From contig NC_016132.3 in NCBI RefSeq assembly GCF_000005505.3, positions 46,700,914 to 46,764,913 of the forward strand: 64,000 bases of DNA. The letters run 5' to 3'. The notes beneath the pieces were generated by a model, which made no database searches, was not told the origin of the DNA, and saw only the letters and a program-made list of their open reading frames with translations. Shown piece by piece: positions 1-11,666 of the stretch (positions are counted from its first letter, which is position 1; each line of letters begins with the position of its first letter). The DNA comes from Brachypodium distachyon (Eukaryota; Streptophyta; Magnoliopsida; Poales; Poaceae). A program made the translations under genes and the position numbers.

Positions 1-3000
1 TGTTAGGCCATCTTAGTACGTTACAAACATGTTACGTGTTACGATGGAAAAAAAAATCAGTGGCTAAAATTTAATGCAATGATTTGATCCGATGGAATAA
101 GCCGAATAGCCTTTGCACTCCACGGGATACCATGAAAAATTTGTTCCTCCCGTTTTTATCTCGCCGGCCGGCCGGCTACCACACCAGCACGGCAGCACCC
201 ATCCACCCCTGCCAACCTGCCTCTCAAATCTCAATCTTCCTTGCCGCCAGCTAAACGAGATTGGCCTGCCACATAGTCGTCAAAAAAAAAAAGATTGGCC
301 TGCCACATATATCATGGGGTTCGGGTTGTAGCGGCATGCACTTCTTAGCAGTTACCCGTCGTGGGAGGGTCCCATTGGTGCCCAGAACTCTAGATTGATC
401 GATGGGTACAACAGGCGATGTAAAATTGATGGGTAAAATTAATTTGTAGAGGAGCTATTCTATGATACCCTAAAATTAATTTAGACAATCTATTTATTTT
501 GATGTAAGGGCTCAGATGAGTTGGTATTCCTTGATACTCCAATTTGGATGCGTGGAGTATCTAGATGGAGTATCCATACATAGGGTAAAAACGTAATCCC
601 ACGAGTACGCAGAAATAAACGTCGGCGGTATCTAAATGGAGTATCCATACATAGGCAATTATTGATCTTACATATATCATATACAAGCAAAGCATCGAAA
701 ATGGCAGTGGGTATTCCTTCTAAAACTGCGGGTTGTCGTGTTCTCCACAGGGACTAGGCAATCTACAATTGAGTTAGGACTAAAGCTAGGTGAATCAATC
801 ACAGGGGTAAATAAGCTAACCGAAAATAAAGGGTAACGAACAAGCACTAAACCATATTTTTGTGATTTTCGTTAATAGAATTAACAGTAGACAAAACTAT
901 CAGACACCCAAATTAATCACAAGCAAACATATAAAAAAGGGACAGAAGCAAGTTGTTTGAGAAAGGGATAGAGTACATAACATGGCAGTACAAACATATA
1001 TATTATGACAGAAAATTAAACCACACTCACTAGTACAAAGCACACACAGATCTCAGAACAAAGGACAATTATATAGTTATAATCTCAGATGATGATGCAA
1101 TAGCTCACACAATTCAAGAATTAGACAAAATTAGCAGAGAAGTAGACAGGAACAGAGTGAAATTCGTAGCACATCCATGTGAGCATTAAATCGAACACTT
1201 GGCTTGCAGTGAACAAGTTCTCAAATCAGTTCACAGAAATAGCAAACTACAGGGGGAAAGGGAGAGATTTAGAGGGGAATTAACCCAAGGAGAAGGAGCA
1301 GCAGGAGTTGGAGAAGGGGAAGAGGTCACGGGTGATCGCCGGAGTCGCCGTTCTTTCAGTTGTAGCACCTAGATGGAGCGTGGAGGAGCAGCAGCAGCTT
1401 CCTGGAGACGAGGAGGAGCAGCAGCAGGTTGCTGGCCGGTGGAGTAGAGGATGGGCAGCAGAAGGTCGAGAAGGTCGAGCCGGTGGTGGAGAATGCCAGG
1501 CCTGCCTTCGTATGTGAGAAAGCTAGGGAATTAACCCCCATGTCGATTTTGCATTCCGACCCTTCTCCTTTTCTCCCTCTCACACAAGTTGGTCCTTTTC
1601 TCTTCATATGAGCCCTTGCTTTCTTGTACTCCCTCCAGAATATTGCTTCATTTGCAGCATGTCCAAAATGAGAGGAAATTGTGCCTAAATGCACAGGTCT
1701 GCAAAAAAATAATACACGTGGTGTGAAATTGTTCATTTGGTCAATATTGTACTTATAATATTCAGATTTGAGGCAAAATTAGCTCTAAATGATACAAAAC
1801 GATCAACAAACTGAGGCAAAAATCATACAAATATGACTCTGATCAGCAGGCATTATAATCAGGTCACCATGGCTTGCTCGCTGATGACCGCGACACCAAT
1901 ATTCAAATCAGAGAAGTGAGGCTCGGGGCAACCGGAGAGTTCGGTACGGTATGGCAAGAGCTGGGAGGACGATGGCCACACAAACGCTTGGAAAGAAGTA
2001 GGATAGCATCGCGGGCTAGGAGAAGGGTGGCGACGCTCTATGAGGAGGGAGCAGGGCGGTGGGATGTTAGGTACCAAGCGTTGCCAGTGACTTTAGTACC
2101 ACCTCGCTAGTGGGAGGGGGCTACGGCCAGCATATAAGGGAGAGTATCCACACTCTCATCAGTCCAGGCTTTTGGGATGAGGGGCTCTTTGCTTATATCG
2201 TTGCGTCGGATGCGCATGAACGCCTGAACATGTACAACACGAGTGGAGCTGGGCCTGTGACGCTGCCCACTGTGAGGAAGGAGGAGGGTGGCCGCGCTAT
2301 GTGAGAGGAGAGAGGGAGGACATCGGCGTGGGCTGGGAGAAGGGCGGTGGCCCGCTGCGAGGATGGTGGCCGCGCTATGTGAGGGAGGCGGGCGGCGGCG
2401 CTTTGTAATTAGGAGGAGAAGGTTCGAGAAGGGCAGAGGATTTGCAAGTTTTTTTTACTTTTTACTAATGCGTAATTGTGAGAAGTCGAAAATACCCTTC
2501 CCTAATTACTCCGTTGAAGCTAGGTGGAGTATTGGGTACGGTAGAATTTGCCTCGTAGAATTAGTGATAATTAGAGGTATATTTGATGGATTATAATAAA
2601 CCTTAAAATCATTTTGGCCAAATATATTTAGTGGTAATTAAGTTAAATTTGCTTTTGCTACAAACAATCAATCAGTCTGATGCGAAAGTTGATCAACCAT
2701 CTGACATGGTCTAACATTTAGTTCTAGATTTTAATACAAAGTCACGTAAAAACCATTGTCTCATGTCAAATAGATTCGACTCAATATTATTTCCGAGTTC
2801 TAGGGGTTCTGAGATTAATTAGTTCTACTTTTCAAGATATATCAAGGTTGAATTCTTTTTTCTAACGACCTATCATATAAATAGTAGAACAACACATCTA
2901 TTGAGTTCAAAAATAAGATGATTAAAATTGTTTCCCGTGAAACCATGCAAGTTTTAATACACTAATATTATTGTGTATATTTTACGAGTCAAATTGATAG

Positions 3001-3064
3001 AATTCTTTTTTTGCAGGAAAATGATAGAGATCACCTTAAGCTTAGTAGGAAGTACGCTATCTAT
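1..3064. other. Non-genic stretch upstream of the LINE-like element
   Basis: I see no supportable gene here. Open frames around 1308-1736 and 1859-2600 are low-complexity (Gln/Gly/Arg-rich) and lack recognisable domains or splice-linked partners. A GC-rich patch at about 2000-2440 contains a diverged repeat: a segment reading 'ggtggccgcgctatgtgag' occurs near 2288 and again near 2364, with a weaker relative near 2023. The segment 'ggagtatccatacatagg' is repeated near 568 and 638. The stretch may be an old transposon remnant, but I could not define ends. Confidence 0.5.
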
Positions 3065-3892
3065 TATATAGCGAGGCTGCGAAGTTAGAAAAAAGAAGAC
3101 CCGTGCATGCCCTAGCTGCCACCCAGCGCCTGCCTCCAGATCGGTCTCGTGTCCCGGTCCGGCCGGCCGGCAAGAAACGACTCCCTGCCGCTTCTACGTT
3201 TGGTGCAGGTCTTCAAAAATTAGGTTTTGGTCAACCGGCAGCGGATCTATGGTGGTGATGGCGCCAATACGCGGATCAAGAATAAGGTTTTTCTGACTCC
3301 TCATCCACATCGTTGGCGGCGATCCTACCGGTGGCATTGAGGAATGCGGGATGCTTTTTTTGGAGTGGTGGATCTGGTTTTGTGTTTTGCATGTCGTCTA
3401 CGTGAAACAGTTAGTGGTGGATCTGATTTTGTGTTTTGCAGATCGTCTATGTGAATCAATTTATTGGTTTCTTTTCCGATCGATGAGATTCGGCCAGCTT
3501 CGACTTCATCGTGGAGTCAGTGTGGCCCGATCTTCTCGGATCTGTTTGGCCGGATCTGGGATGGCCATCCAACCCTCGTCGTCGTTTTCTTCCCCTGGAC
3601 GGTGGTCTGTTTCTCAGAGCACTATTGCCGGCATCTTCTGGCTCCGACTGACGACTTCCCGACAACAACGTTAACAACGGTTTCCTGATTCCGACGTGCT
3701 TCGGAGGTCCAAAGGAAGCATCGCTTCGCTCACGGCATGCCACCGGCGAGTGCAAGAGGAAAGCAAAGGCGTTTACATAGAAAAACTTGCGTGTAATTTT
3801 CTTTTTTACTTTAAAGATGGTTCTCTAAGGGTTGGTTGATTTTAATATATGGCCGTGGCCTTGTCACAATAAAATATATAGCGAGGCTGCGA
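3065..3892 (+). mobile_element. 5'-truncated LINE-like retroposon with 18-bp target-site duplication
   Basis: The 18-bp direct repeat 'tatatagcgaggctgcga' stands at 3065-3082 and again at 3875-3892, bracketing a 792-bp insert. The insert ends in 'cacaataaaa' just before the second repeat, as expected for a poly(A)-tailed element inserted by target-primed reverse transcription. The end region ('tttaatatatggccgtggcc') resembles 3' untranslated ends of grass LINEs, from memory. No reverse transcriptase is present, so the copy would be truncated and non-autonomous. A processed pseudogene is the alternative. Confidence 0.6.
3365..3462 (+). repeat. Two-copy 49-bp tandem repeat
   Basis: Two copies with a 49-bp period start at 3365 and 3414, both beginning 'gtggtggatctg' and containing 'ttttgtgttttgca'. 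They differ at a few bases. The repeat lies inside the LINE-like insert. Confidence 0.75.
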
Positions 3893-5182
3893 GGGAATAT
3901 CATTTTGCGTCATTTTAGTTTGGAGATGGATACATAGCAAAAAGACAAAGCCGTGGCCGGTCAATCTCGTACGTGGAGCAGCAATTTTTGCTGGTCGATC
4001 GACGTCGTCGTTGTTACGCTCGCAGCTAGCGGCGGTGCCGTGCGGCGTAATGATCTTCAATTCGTCGCAGGGAGTGAGGGGTTGGTTTACCTAATGCTCT
4101 AAGCTAATTCGCACCTAAATCTCAAACTCCCGATCCATCTCCTCCTCCCGTACACCTGTTCCCCCCCAGTCAAAGCGGGCTTCTTTGAGATGTGGAATCA
4201 GTAGAGATCAGGCTGCCACTGCAACAACTGCCCTCAAATCGGCTTTGACCCTGCCCAGGCCCTCCACACTTGCACGTACGCGTGCTCTCTGCTACGTGTC
4301 GACTTGTTTCAGATCCTTCTAGCAACCGGCCGGAAGACAGGAAAGGATACGAGACAAGTTAATTATGTGTTGGCCCAGAGTTAACCTATGTGAAACTTGC
4401 ATGATATTACAGCATCAGTTAATTTCTCCAATGGGGATGTGATATGGAAGGCAAAACGATGCTGCGTGCCTTGCCAGTTCTTTAGCATTTGGGTTCCTTT
4501 CCGACAATGGGTTCTTTAACATTTCGAGCCCTACAAACTCGTGACATGATCTTTCTTCTGTGGTAGCTGTACAGGCTTGAACTTTTTTTAGGGGTTACAT
4601 CCGTACAACGTGGTATTAAGTTCTGTTTCTACCTACCATTACGATCTCGTATAATATCTTACTGTCTGCCGATATACTGATGGTCACAAGAAGAATTAAC
4701 CCGGTTAATTAATTACTCATATATACTGGTCCTGTCACCCGTGTGCATCCTTGGGCCACAGGAATGCGTGCGTGCGTGCGTGCGTATGCATAGAGTATGT
4801 TTTATCGACCCAAGCACAAAACAACTCAACAAGAACACAAAGAGGCTAAATTAACCACGAATAGAGCCGTTGCCTTTTAGTTTTTTTCCCTCCAATAAGC
4901 AACCAACCCTAACTACTCCTACACTCCCATAACGCTTCTGGTGAGAAAAAAAGGGGCGCACGTACGTACTCCCCCCAAAACGCCCAAACCCAATACCACC
5001 GTCGCCATGATAAAATCAAATCAAAGCCCTGCAGTGTCTATTTATGTATGCACACACCACACAGTACTGCTACTCTATAATCCTGTGATCCCTTCCCATC
5101 ATCACCAAGATCGATCTTTCTCCTTCTTGCTCTTGTTTCCGTGCATTGCAAGGAGTTGGTTTTATACCTGTGCAAGAAGAGG
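3893..5182. other. Intergenic region and probable promoter/5' UTR of the 7TM gene
   Basis: No coding region is supported. The stretch contains a TGCG microsatellite at 4765-4786. The last few hundred bases before 5183 should hold the promoter and 5' UTR of the 7TM gene, but I could not assign a TATA box or start site with confidence. Confidence 0.4.
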
Positions 5183-7290
5183 ATGCAAGAGGCTTCTTCG
5201 TCTTCACTTCCGGCGCTGAGCACCGCCTACCAGCCTCTACCGTCTCTCTACTTGGGGTTCGTGGCCATATGGGCGGCGTCGGGACTCTCCTGGGCCTTCA
5301 GCTCCTGGAGGAATCGGCACTTCCAGGTCCCTTACATTTCAAATCCGGCTGTTCAATTTCGAGAATTCTAAAGTTCTCCTGAACTTGCATGAGTTTTAAG
5401 CAGAGTTTTTTCACTATGTAACTCCTGTTTCAGCGTCTGACTAAACTTGAAAGAGACTATTACACTCTTTTTTAATTAGTTTTATAATTTAGTTTCTTTT
5501 TTTCTACAGGCAAATAACCTGCAGTGGATTCTGGCTTTGGTCCCCTTGATCAAAGCTCTGCAAATGGCACTCTCATTTCTCTTCTGGTGAGCAATCTGTC
5601 CCTTTTTTTTTCTCTTGCAGAAAAGGCAGTCTGACACTCTGAATGGCTGATGCCTTTCAGTATAAAGTTAGATCCTTGATCCCTGAAAATTTTGTAAACA
5701 AATCCCAGAATTCGTATAAGAAGTTGTTTTAACCAAACTGTTTGTAGCGACACATCCCAGCAATTGCTTCCAAGAGCCACCCAGAAAGGAATGACTGAAT
5801 TTGGGTACTGTACGTGCACATGCAGGTACTCTTGTGTAAACCTTCAGACATGCTCGCTGTGGATGTCGTTCGGTGTGTACGTGACGGGGATTCTCTTCCA
5901 GACTGCCTCCTTCGTGTCCTTCATGCTCATCTCGCACGGCTACTGCATCATGTACGAGCGCCTCTCAATCAAGGAGAGGCGCACAACTGCGGGTCTCGGA
6001 TGCCTCCTGTACCTCAGCCTCATCGGCTACAAGGCAGCAGTTCCTTATTTCACTGTAAGTACTCCTCCGTTTCTCCTCTTTTGATTTTTGCACAGGATGT
6101 TTTATCTTCTTCTGTCATGCTGTAACATTTCTTTCGGTTTTATATTATACAGTGGAATTCTATTTTAGGCAATTATATAGAAGAATTGTAGAATTAGCTA
6201 TCTAAGTCCTGTTCTGTTTATCTTAACTGTCTATGTTCTGATTTTGGAACAGGTGTTTCTTTTGATCAACTACTTCGCGTCATTTTACATCATATTCCGA
6301 AGGACGTCCCAATGCCTGCTGGTCCTACGTGAACAGCTGAATTTCGTGGAGGAGGAAGACATCCATTCACTGCACGGGACACTCAACACGAAGTACACAA
6401 TGTTCAAGTATGTTGCTACTCCTTATTCCTAACGAACTCTTCATAGTGTTTACTCTTAAAACATTCATTCATGTGCTTGGCTCCTCCTCTTCTTCTCTTC
6501 AGGAGATTTCAGGGTACAATGCAGGTGGCAGCAGTGGCATTCATCATGGTACAGAATACAAATTGGGCATCGGCCGGCATTTTCTTATAGGCCATCCTCA
6601 GCTGTGTATGCCAATGTTTACTGAATTCTGATACATGTTGTGATTTCAGGTGTACATGAGGGCTGATGATACGCCAGATAACTACTGGTTCCGGGTGTTG
6701 GTGCGTGAGTGGGTGCAGTTCTGCATCTTCATGTATATCGGGTGAGTCAAAATTATCTCAGATGGAGTTAAGAGCAAGTGAAACACCCAACAACTATTGA
6801 GCTGAATTCAGCTAGCTTCCCAATTTTTTCAGGTGGAACTTCAGAATCCCTGAGGCATCGCTCAATCTGCCGGTCATGCCCTTGATGAAATCAAACTGGG
6901 AGATCACAATGCCTCCCATTTACAGCGTGGTAAGTACGTTTGGTCCTGTGTTCTATGCGAGGTTTCTTTAGCATCTTGCATTCTTGTGGTCTGGAAAGTT
7001 GACTGAATCGTACCATGATTGCTACTAAAACGACACAGGAAATGGATGCAGCTGATTTCAGAGGCCTCGTCTCAGATCAATGGCATGTGGGAGTGGTAAG
7101 GCACCACCAAAATTACAATTATTCGCGTGTTAGTTCTAAAACATTATGATCCCAGAATTACTGCATCCAAATCTAACAGCTCGCGACACTGCAGAGGAGT
7201 GCTCATGATGACTCATGTTGTTCTTCACAACCGCTGCTGGTGCTAGTTCAGAATCCTAGCCCAAAGATTTCTGGTGCCACCACAGCTTGA
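5183..7290 (+). CDS. Seven-transmembrane GPCR-like protein (GOST / lung-7TM-like), 330 aa, 9 exons
   Basis: Exons: 5183-5326, 5510-5586, 5826-6054, 6253-6407, 6503-6548, 6650-6741, 6833-6929, 7039-7095, 7195-7290. Every junction is GT-AG and in frame, giving 993 nt including TGA. I chose ATG 5183 because the in-frame upstream triplet at 5141 is GTG. The protein has about seven hydrophobic segments (roughly residues 20-41, 50-74, 86-116, 128-150, 152-168, near 203-217, near 230-250) and a short cytosolic-looking tail. Motifs in the last half (RFQGTMQV, WVQFCIFMYIGWNFR) are typical of conserved plant seven-helix proteins related to lung-7TM or GpcrRhopsn4 families, possibly Golgi/endomembrane proteins; family assignment is from memory and ligand or G-protein coupling is unknown. 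It lacks the large luminal domain of longer GOST proteins. A partial copy lies at 9170-10435. Confidence 0.8.
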
Positions 7291-8982
7291 GGTTTCAGTT
7301 GAACGAGGACAAATCAGGTTCATTTCAGAGACCGGGAGATCCAGAGGATGACATCAACCAACTGCCTGAGCCGGAAACCGGCGCAGGAATAGTTTACTCG
7401 AAACAAAGAAATGTTGGACAGATATAGTAGCTTCAGTGCTTCACCCCATTTGGGCAAATTGTTAGCACTAGGAAAGAATCTGCAGTTTTCTGTGGATTGA
7501 CAAACAGAGATGTGTCCATTCATACAGCAGTGAATCTACCTTTTTTGATCTCAGACTATCCTTCTATTTCAAAGTACACGAAGATTTTCCTTCAAATAAT
7601 GAATAATTAATAAAAATGACCATCATCTCAGCCGTTTGTAACAAATCTAACGGCTCGCATCAAGAAGATTGGTATCAAACGACCGCCACCAATTGACAGC
7701 TATATAAGAGTAAAATACTCCCTCTAATCCTAAATTGTTGTCGAATGTATCTAGACGTTTTTTAAGAATAGATACATCCATATTTGGGCAAATTTGAGTC
7801 AAGAATTTAGGATCAGAGGAAGTACTTTTTATTGTCGGATCTCGACGATTGTCGTCTGGAAAGTTGGCACTCCAAGTGTGCATCTTCGTGGAATCATGAA
7901 TGCTTTGTTTTTTGAATACCGAAGACATGTCTTGGGTCGTTGATGTTCAATGGGTTAGTGGAAATCAGGAAGAGCAGCGCCCTGCTGCTCTTTTCTCCAA
8001 GAACAAAAAAATAAATTCTAAACGTGCAACTAGAAGACGTGTCGTAAGGATTGAAATTAGAAAAATTACCCCCAAAGTGCCGGTCGATATCGATATCCCA
8101 CAGCATCTGTCTGTCTCGTATCCTCAGTCTCTCACCGTCTCTTGTACGTCAGGGAAGCACCGGAGTTGGGTGGTCTTTCGGTGGCTAGGACAAAGACTCT
8201 TGGACTCTACGGTGATTTCCCTCGTCGTCGTTGCGACCACGACCTCACTTCGGGCGTGCCCACCGCGTCAGGACACTCATGACAAAAACTATTCTTTTTA
8301 ACTATAACACTGATGAGCGAGACAGTGTTAGTTTTATCGTCAGTGAAAACGATGGTTATTTTATTTCAGAAATGCAAACGAAAGGGTTGACCGTTGACGT
8401 TTACTTTGAAACCCAGGACAGGACATACGTGAGCAGGACCTTATCATCAGCCATTATACTTGCCATTTGCTCTTCTTTGTTGTCCATCAAATTTCTTCGC
8501 TTACTGCTTTGCTTCATCTTCTCTGCCAGACACTTGTGGCAACAGAATACATCCTTCCGTTTTCTTCGATGAACAGGACATTACAAGGAAGTTGCCAGGA
8601 AAAAGAACGAGTAGAAAATTTCCAAAAAATAAATCGATGGAGTACTTATATTGGAAGAAAAGAGATATGTTGGGTGTTTCCCCATTCTGTACTGTACATC
8701 AACAGGTACTAGCAGCAAACGTGCATGCCATGCCGGTGGTCAATTTGTTTCATCTAGTCTAGACGCTAGATCGGACAGTTCCGTCAAAAAGTCTAAAATC
8801 TGACAGCTATGAGCTATCAAAGGTTTCAGAAAATTCAAGACAATCCACAGATTTCCGACCTCACTCGCAGCAGTCGAGTCTCCGCTCTCCAGTCCACCCA
8901 GCTACTGCTATGAACGCATCAAGCAGGTGCACTGCATCCTTGATCTTCCTTCTTCACCGGCTAAACCCAAAAACCGATCGAA
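7291..8982. other. Spacer, first copy of the duplicated unit
   Basis: This holds the 3' UTR of the 7TM gene, one Stowaway MITE, and sequence that reappears at about 11175-12595 upstream of the intact DUF2921 gene. For example, 'gggttagtggaaatcagga' is in both copies (near 7952 and 11256), and the block preceding the DUF2921 start codon matches over hundreds of bases. No gene is supported; open frames at 7900-8762 are conserved only as DNA and not as protein. Confidence 0.6.
7718..7822. mobile_element. Stowaway MITE
   Basis: A 105-bp element is flanked by TA on both sides. Its ends, 'ctccctctaatcctaaatt' and 'aatttaggatcagaggaag', are inverted repeats, which is the Stowaway (Tc1/mariner) signature. 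The second copy of the spacer lacks it, so it inserted after the local duplication or was lost from the other copy. Confidence 0.85.
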
Positions 8983-9228
8983 ATGGCGCAAACACCCAAG
9001 AATCTCAAGCTGTCCACTTGCCACCTCTGCTTCCTTCTCCTTGTGTTCACCGCCACCCTCTCCGCCGCTGTCTCCACCTCCCCCCAGCAATCGATCTGCT
9101 CCTCACTGACACCCGCTGCCGCCGGCCGTACCGACGCCGACGACGCCCTTTCACTCACCCGGCTGTTTAAAGTCCGGTTGTTTAATGTCGAGAATTCTCA
9201 GGTTTTTCTGAACTTACATGATTTTTAA
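8983..9228 (+). pseudogene. Truncated 5' end of a DUF2921 gene fused to intron sequence of the 7TM gene
   Basis: Residues 1-60 match the N-terminus of the intact DUF2921 protein at 12596: the secretion signal (HLCFLLLVFTATLSAA) and the SLTP...DDALSLTR region are shared. After 'ctttcactcacccg' (about 9161) the match stops and the DNA switches to intron 1 of the 7TM gene (corresponding to about 5340), running out at a TAA at 9226-9228 after 81 codons. About 850 residues of the DUF2921 protein are missing. This is the breakpoint of a tandem duplication. The remnant could still be transcribed, since its upstream region is a copy of the intact gene's upstream region. Confidence 0.85.
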
Positions 9229-10435
9229 GGGTCATCTGAAGAATTATTCACTAATACATATACTTACTATAGAAAGATGAACCCATTACAAGAGAGGTGA
9301 CGTCATAGCCTTTTTTTTGGCTTCGTCCTGTTTAGTCCATGTGGGCCTCAAACCATTTTGATGATATTGTTGCTAGCCAACCAAATATAATCCTCTCATT
9401 AATCTTGACTGGAGTATTAAATATAACATCTAATAATGGTCTAAATAATTTGGATAATGTGCATAACCTGTTGTTCCCCCTCAGATAATGTTATCAGTAT
9501 ATAATAGATTAATTTATAATTTAGTTTCTTTTCTACAGGTGAATAGCCTCCAGTGGATCCTGGATTTGGTCCCCTTGATCAAAGCCCTGCAAATGGCATT
9601 CTCAGTTCTCTTCTGGTGAGCAACTACATGAGGGTCGATGATGAACCAGACAACTACTGGTTCCACGTGTTGGTGCGTGAGTGGGGGCAGTTATGCATCT
9701 TCATGTATATCGGGTGAGTCAAAATTATCGGAGCCGTAGAAACCAGGCAGATGGTGCGCATGTGGGCGCTCTGCTTAGTTGCCTCAATTTCTCTCTTGTA
9801 ATGAACACTGTAATCGAGTAGGGGTGATGAAGTAATGAAGCTCTTTCCCGTTCAAAACAAAAAAATACCGTAAGATGAACTTGTTCAAAGCAAGTAAAAC
9901 AAGTTCGAAATCTGCATTCTGATATACAACCTGCTCTTGAGCTGAATCCAGCTTGGTTTTCAATTTTCAGGTGGAACTTCAGGATCCCCGAGGCATCGCT
10001 CCATCTGCCGGTTACGCCCCTGATGAAATCAAACTGGGAGATCACCATGCCTCCCATTTACAGTGTGGTGCGTACGGTTGGTCCCGTGTTCTATGTGAGA
10101 TTTCTGCGGCATCTTGAATTCTTGCTAAAAAGGTAGACTGAAATGTGTCATTGTTGCTACTAACGACACAGGAAATGGACGCAGCCGATTTCAGAGGCCT
10201 CGTCTCAGATCAATGGCATGTGGGGGTGGTACGGCACCACCAAAGTTTCAGTTATTCTTGTGTTAGTTCTAAAAAGTTATGATCCTCGAATTACCACATT
10301 CAAGTCTAACATCTCGGAACATTGCAGAGGACTTCCCATGACAACTTATGTTGTTCTTCGCAGCCGTTGCTGGTGCAAGTTCAGAATCATATCCCAAAGG
10401 TTTCTCGTACCACCATAGCTTCAGGTTTCAGTTGA
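9170..10435 (+). pseudogene. Partial, broken copy of the 7TM GPCR-like gene
   Basis: The copy begins within intron 1 of the 7TM gene (the segment 'cgagaattct' is shared). Matches to the parent exons: exon 2 at 9539-9615, exon 6 from about 9624 to 9713, exon 7 at 9971-10067, exon 8 at 10172-10228, exon 9 from 10328. Exon 1 is absent, and exons 3-5 are deleted by a joint running from 8 bases into intron 2 directly into the start of exon 6. The parental stop is changed (TGA to TCA), moving the stop to 10433-10435. With no start codon and no central helices it cannot make the parental protein. Exon 8 keeps the same peptide (EMDAADFRGLVSDQWHVGV), so the copy is not very old. Confidence 0.88.
9729..9866 (+). 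mobile_element. Probable retroposon 3' end inserted in intron 6 of the 7TM pseudogene
   Basis: About 140 bp are present here and absent from the parental intron 6. The insert ends in 'cgttcaaaacaaaaaaa', like the A-rich 3' ends of grass LINE/SINE copies. I found no convincing target-site duplication. Confidence 0.4.
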
Positions 10436-10582
10436 ACAATGACAAATCAGGTTCATTTCTGAGACCGGGAGACGCCGAGGGTGACATCGACCTACTGCCT
10501 GATCCGTAAACCGGGGCAGGAACAGACGAACAGTTGACTCGAAACGGAGAAATACTTGATGTGTGTAGTAACTACAGTGCTT

Positions 10583-10606
10583 CCCCCCCCCCCCCCCCCC
10601 CCCCCC
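10583..10606 (+). repeat. 24-nt poly(C) tract
   Basis: An uninterrupted run of 24 C lies 3' of the 7TM pseudogene. The parental position near 7440 reads 'ttcaccccattt', so the tract grew from a short C run after duplication, or its length is an assembly estimate. Confidence 0.95.
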
Positions 10607-11530
10607 ATTTTGGAAAAATGAGCACTAGAAAAGAATCTGCAGTTTTCTGTGGATAGACAAACAGAGATGTGTCCATTCCTTCATTTTTTTTAATAAAGGA
10701 TGATGTGTCCATTCCTACAACAATGATCTCGAGTATTTTCTCTCTTCGAAGTACAGGAAGATTTTACCCGCAAAAAAAAAGTACAGGAAGATTTGTCATA
10801 TTGGAAGCATAGGCTTCAAAATGGATGAGCAGCAGTGCAGCACTAACATCCTCCAGATACGGTACATAATATTTGGATCATCAGATATTATATTTAATGG
10901 TCAGGATTTAACGAGGGGATATATTTGATCAGGTCGCAATAAAATATCAGGTAGTTTAAGGTTCACATAGGCCAAATATATTGCTCATCTTAAGAATCAA
11001 ACAATTTTCATAAGAAAAATTTCTATTAATTGAAACAGCAAACAAATGTATAAACTTAACTTCTTTGAATCAAATAAGCACTGGTACAGCCAACTCTGTA
11101 TTCCACAAGGGCAAGTAACATCGGGTTCGGTACTTTGGCACTTCAAGTGTACCGAAGGACTCGCCCCTTTTTGGGGAAAAAAATCTAGCTTCGTCGAACC
11201 ATCAATGCTTTGTTTTTTAATAGCGAAGACTTGTCTCGGGTCGTTGATTTTCATGGGTTAGTGGAAATCAGGAAGAGCAGCAGGCCTACTGCCCCTTTCT
11301 CCAAGAATAAAAATCTACAAATGTGTAATTAGAAGACGTGCTTGTATGGGTTGTACTTGTACATAGACGGCAAAACACTGTCAATTGTCAAATACGGGGA
11401 AGAACGCTGTCACAAAACTAGCTCCCCAAGGTGAGCGTCGATACCACGTAATCTGTCTGTCTCATGTATGCTCTTGTCGTCTCACGTACGTCAGGGAAGC
11501 ACCGAAGTTGGATGGATGGTGAGAAACAAC

Positions 11531-11666
11531 CTTCTCCCTCCGTCCAACGAAATATGTCTTAAGTTAAATTTGTATGTATCTAGACATGACTTAATATATA
11601 AATGTCTAGATGAATTCAAATTTAATCAAAATTGTGACATCATTTATTGTTGGACTGAGAAAATAC
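11531..11666. mobile_element. Degenerate Stowaway-like MITE
   Basis: The ends 'ctccctccgtccaacgaaat' and 'attgttggactgag' are imperfect inverted repeats, and the middle carries 'gtatctagacatgactta', common to this MITE subgroup (compare 49797-49922). The 3' end has decayed and no clean TA duplication is visible. Confidence 0.5.
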
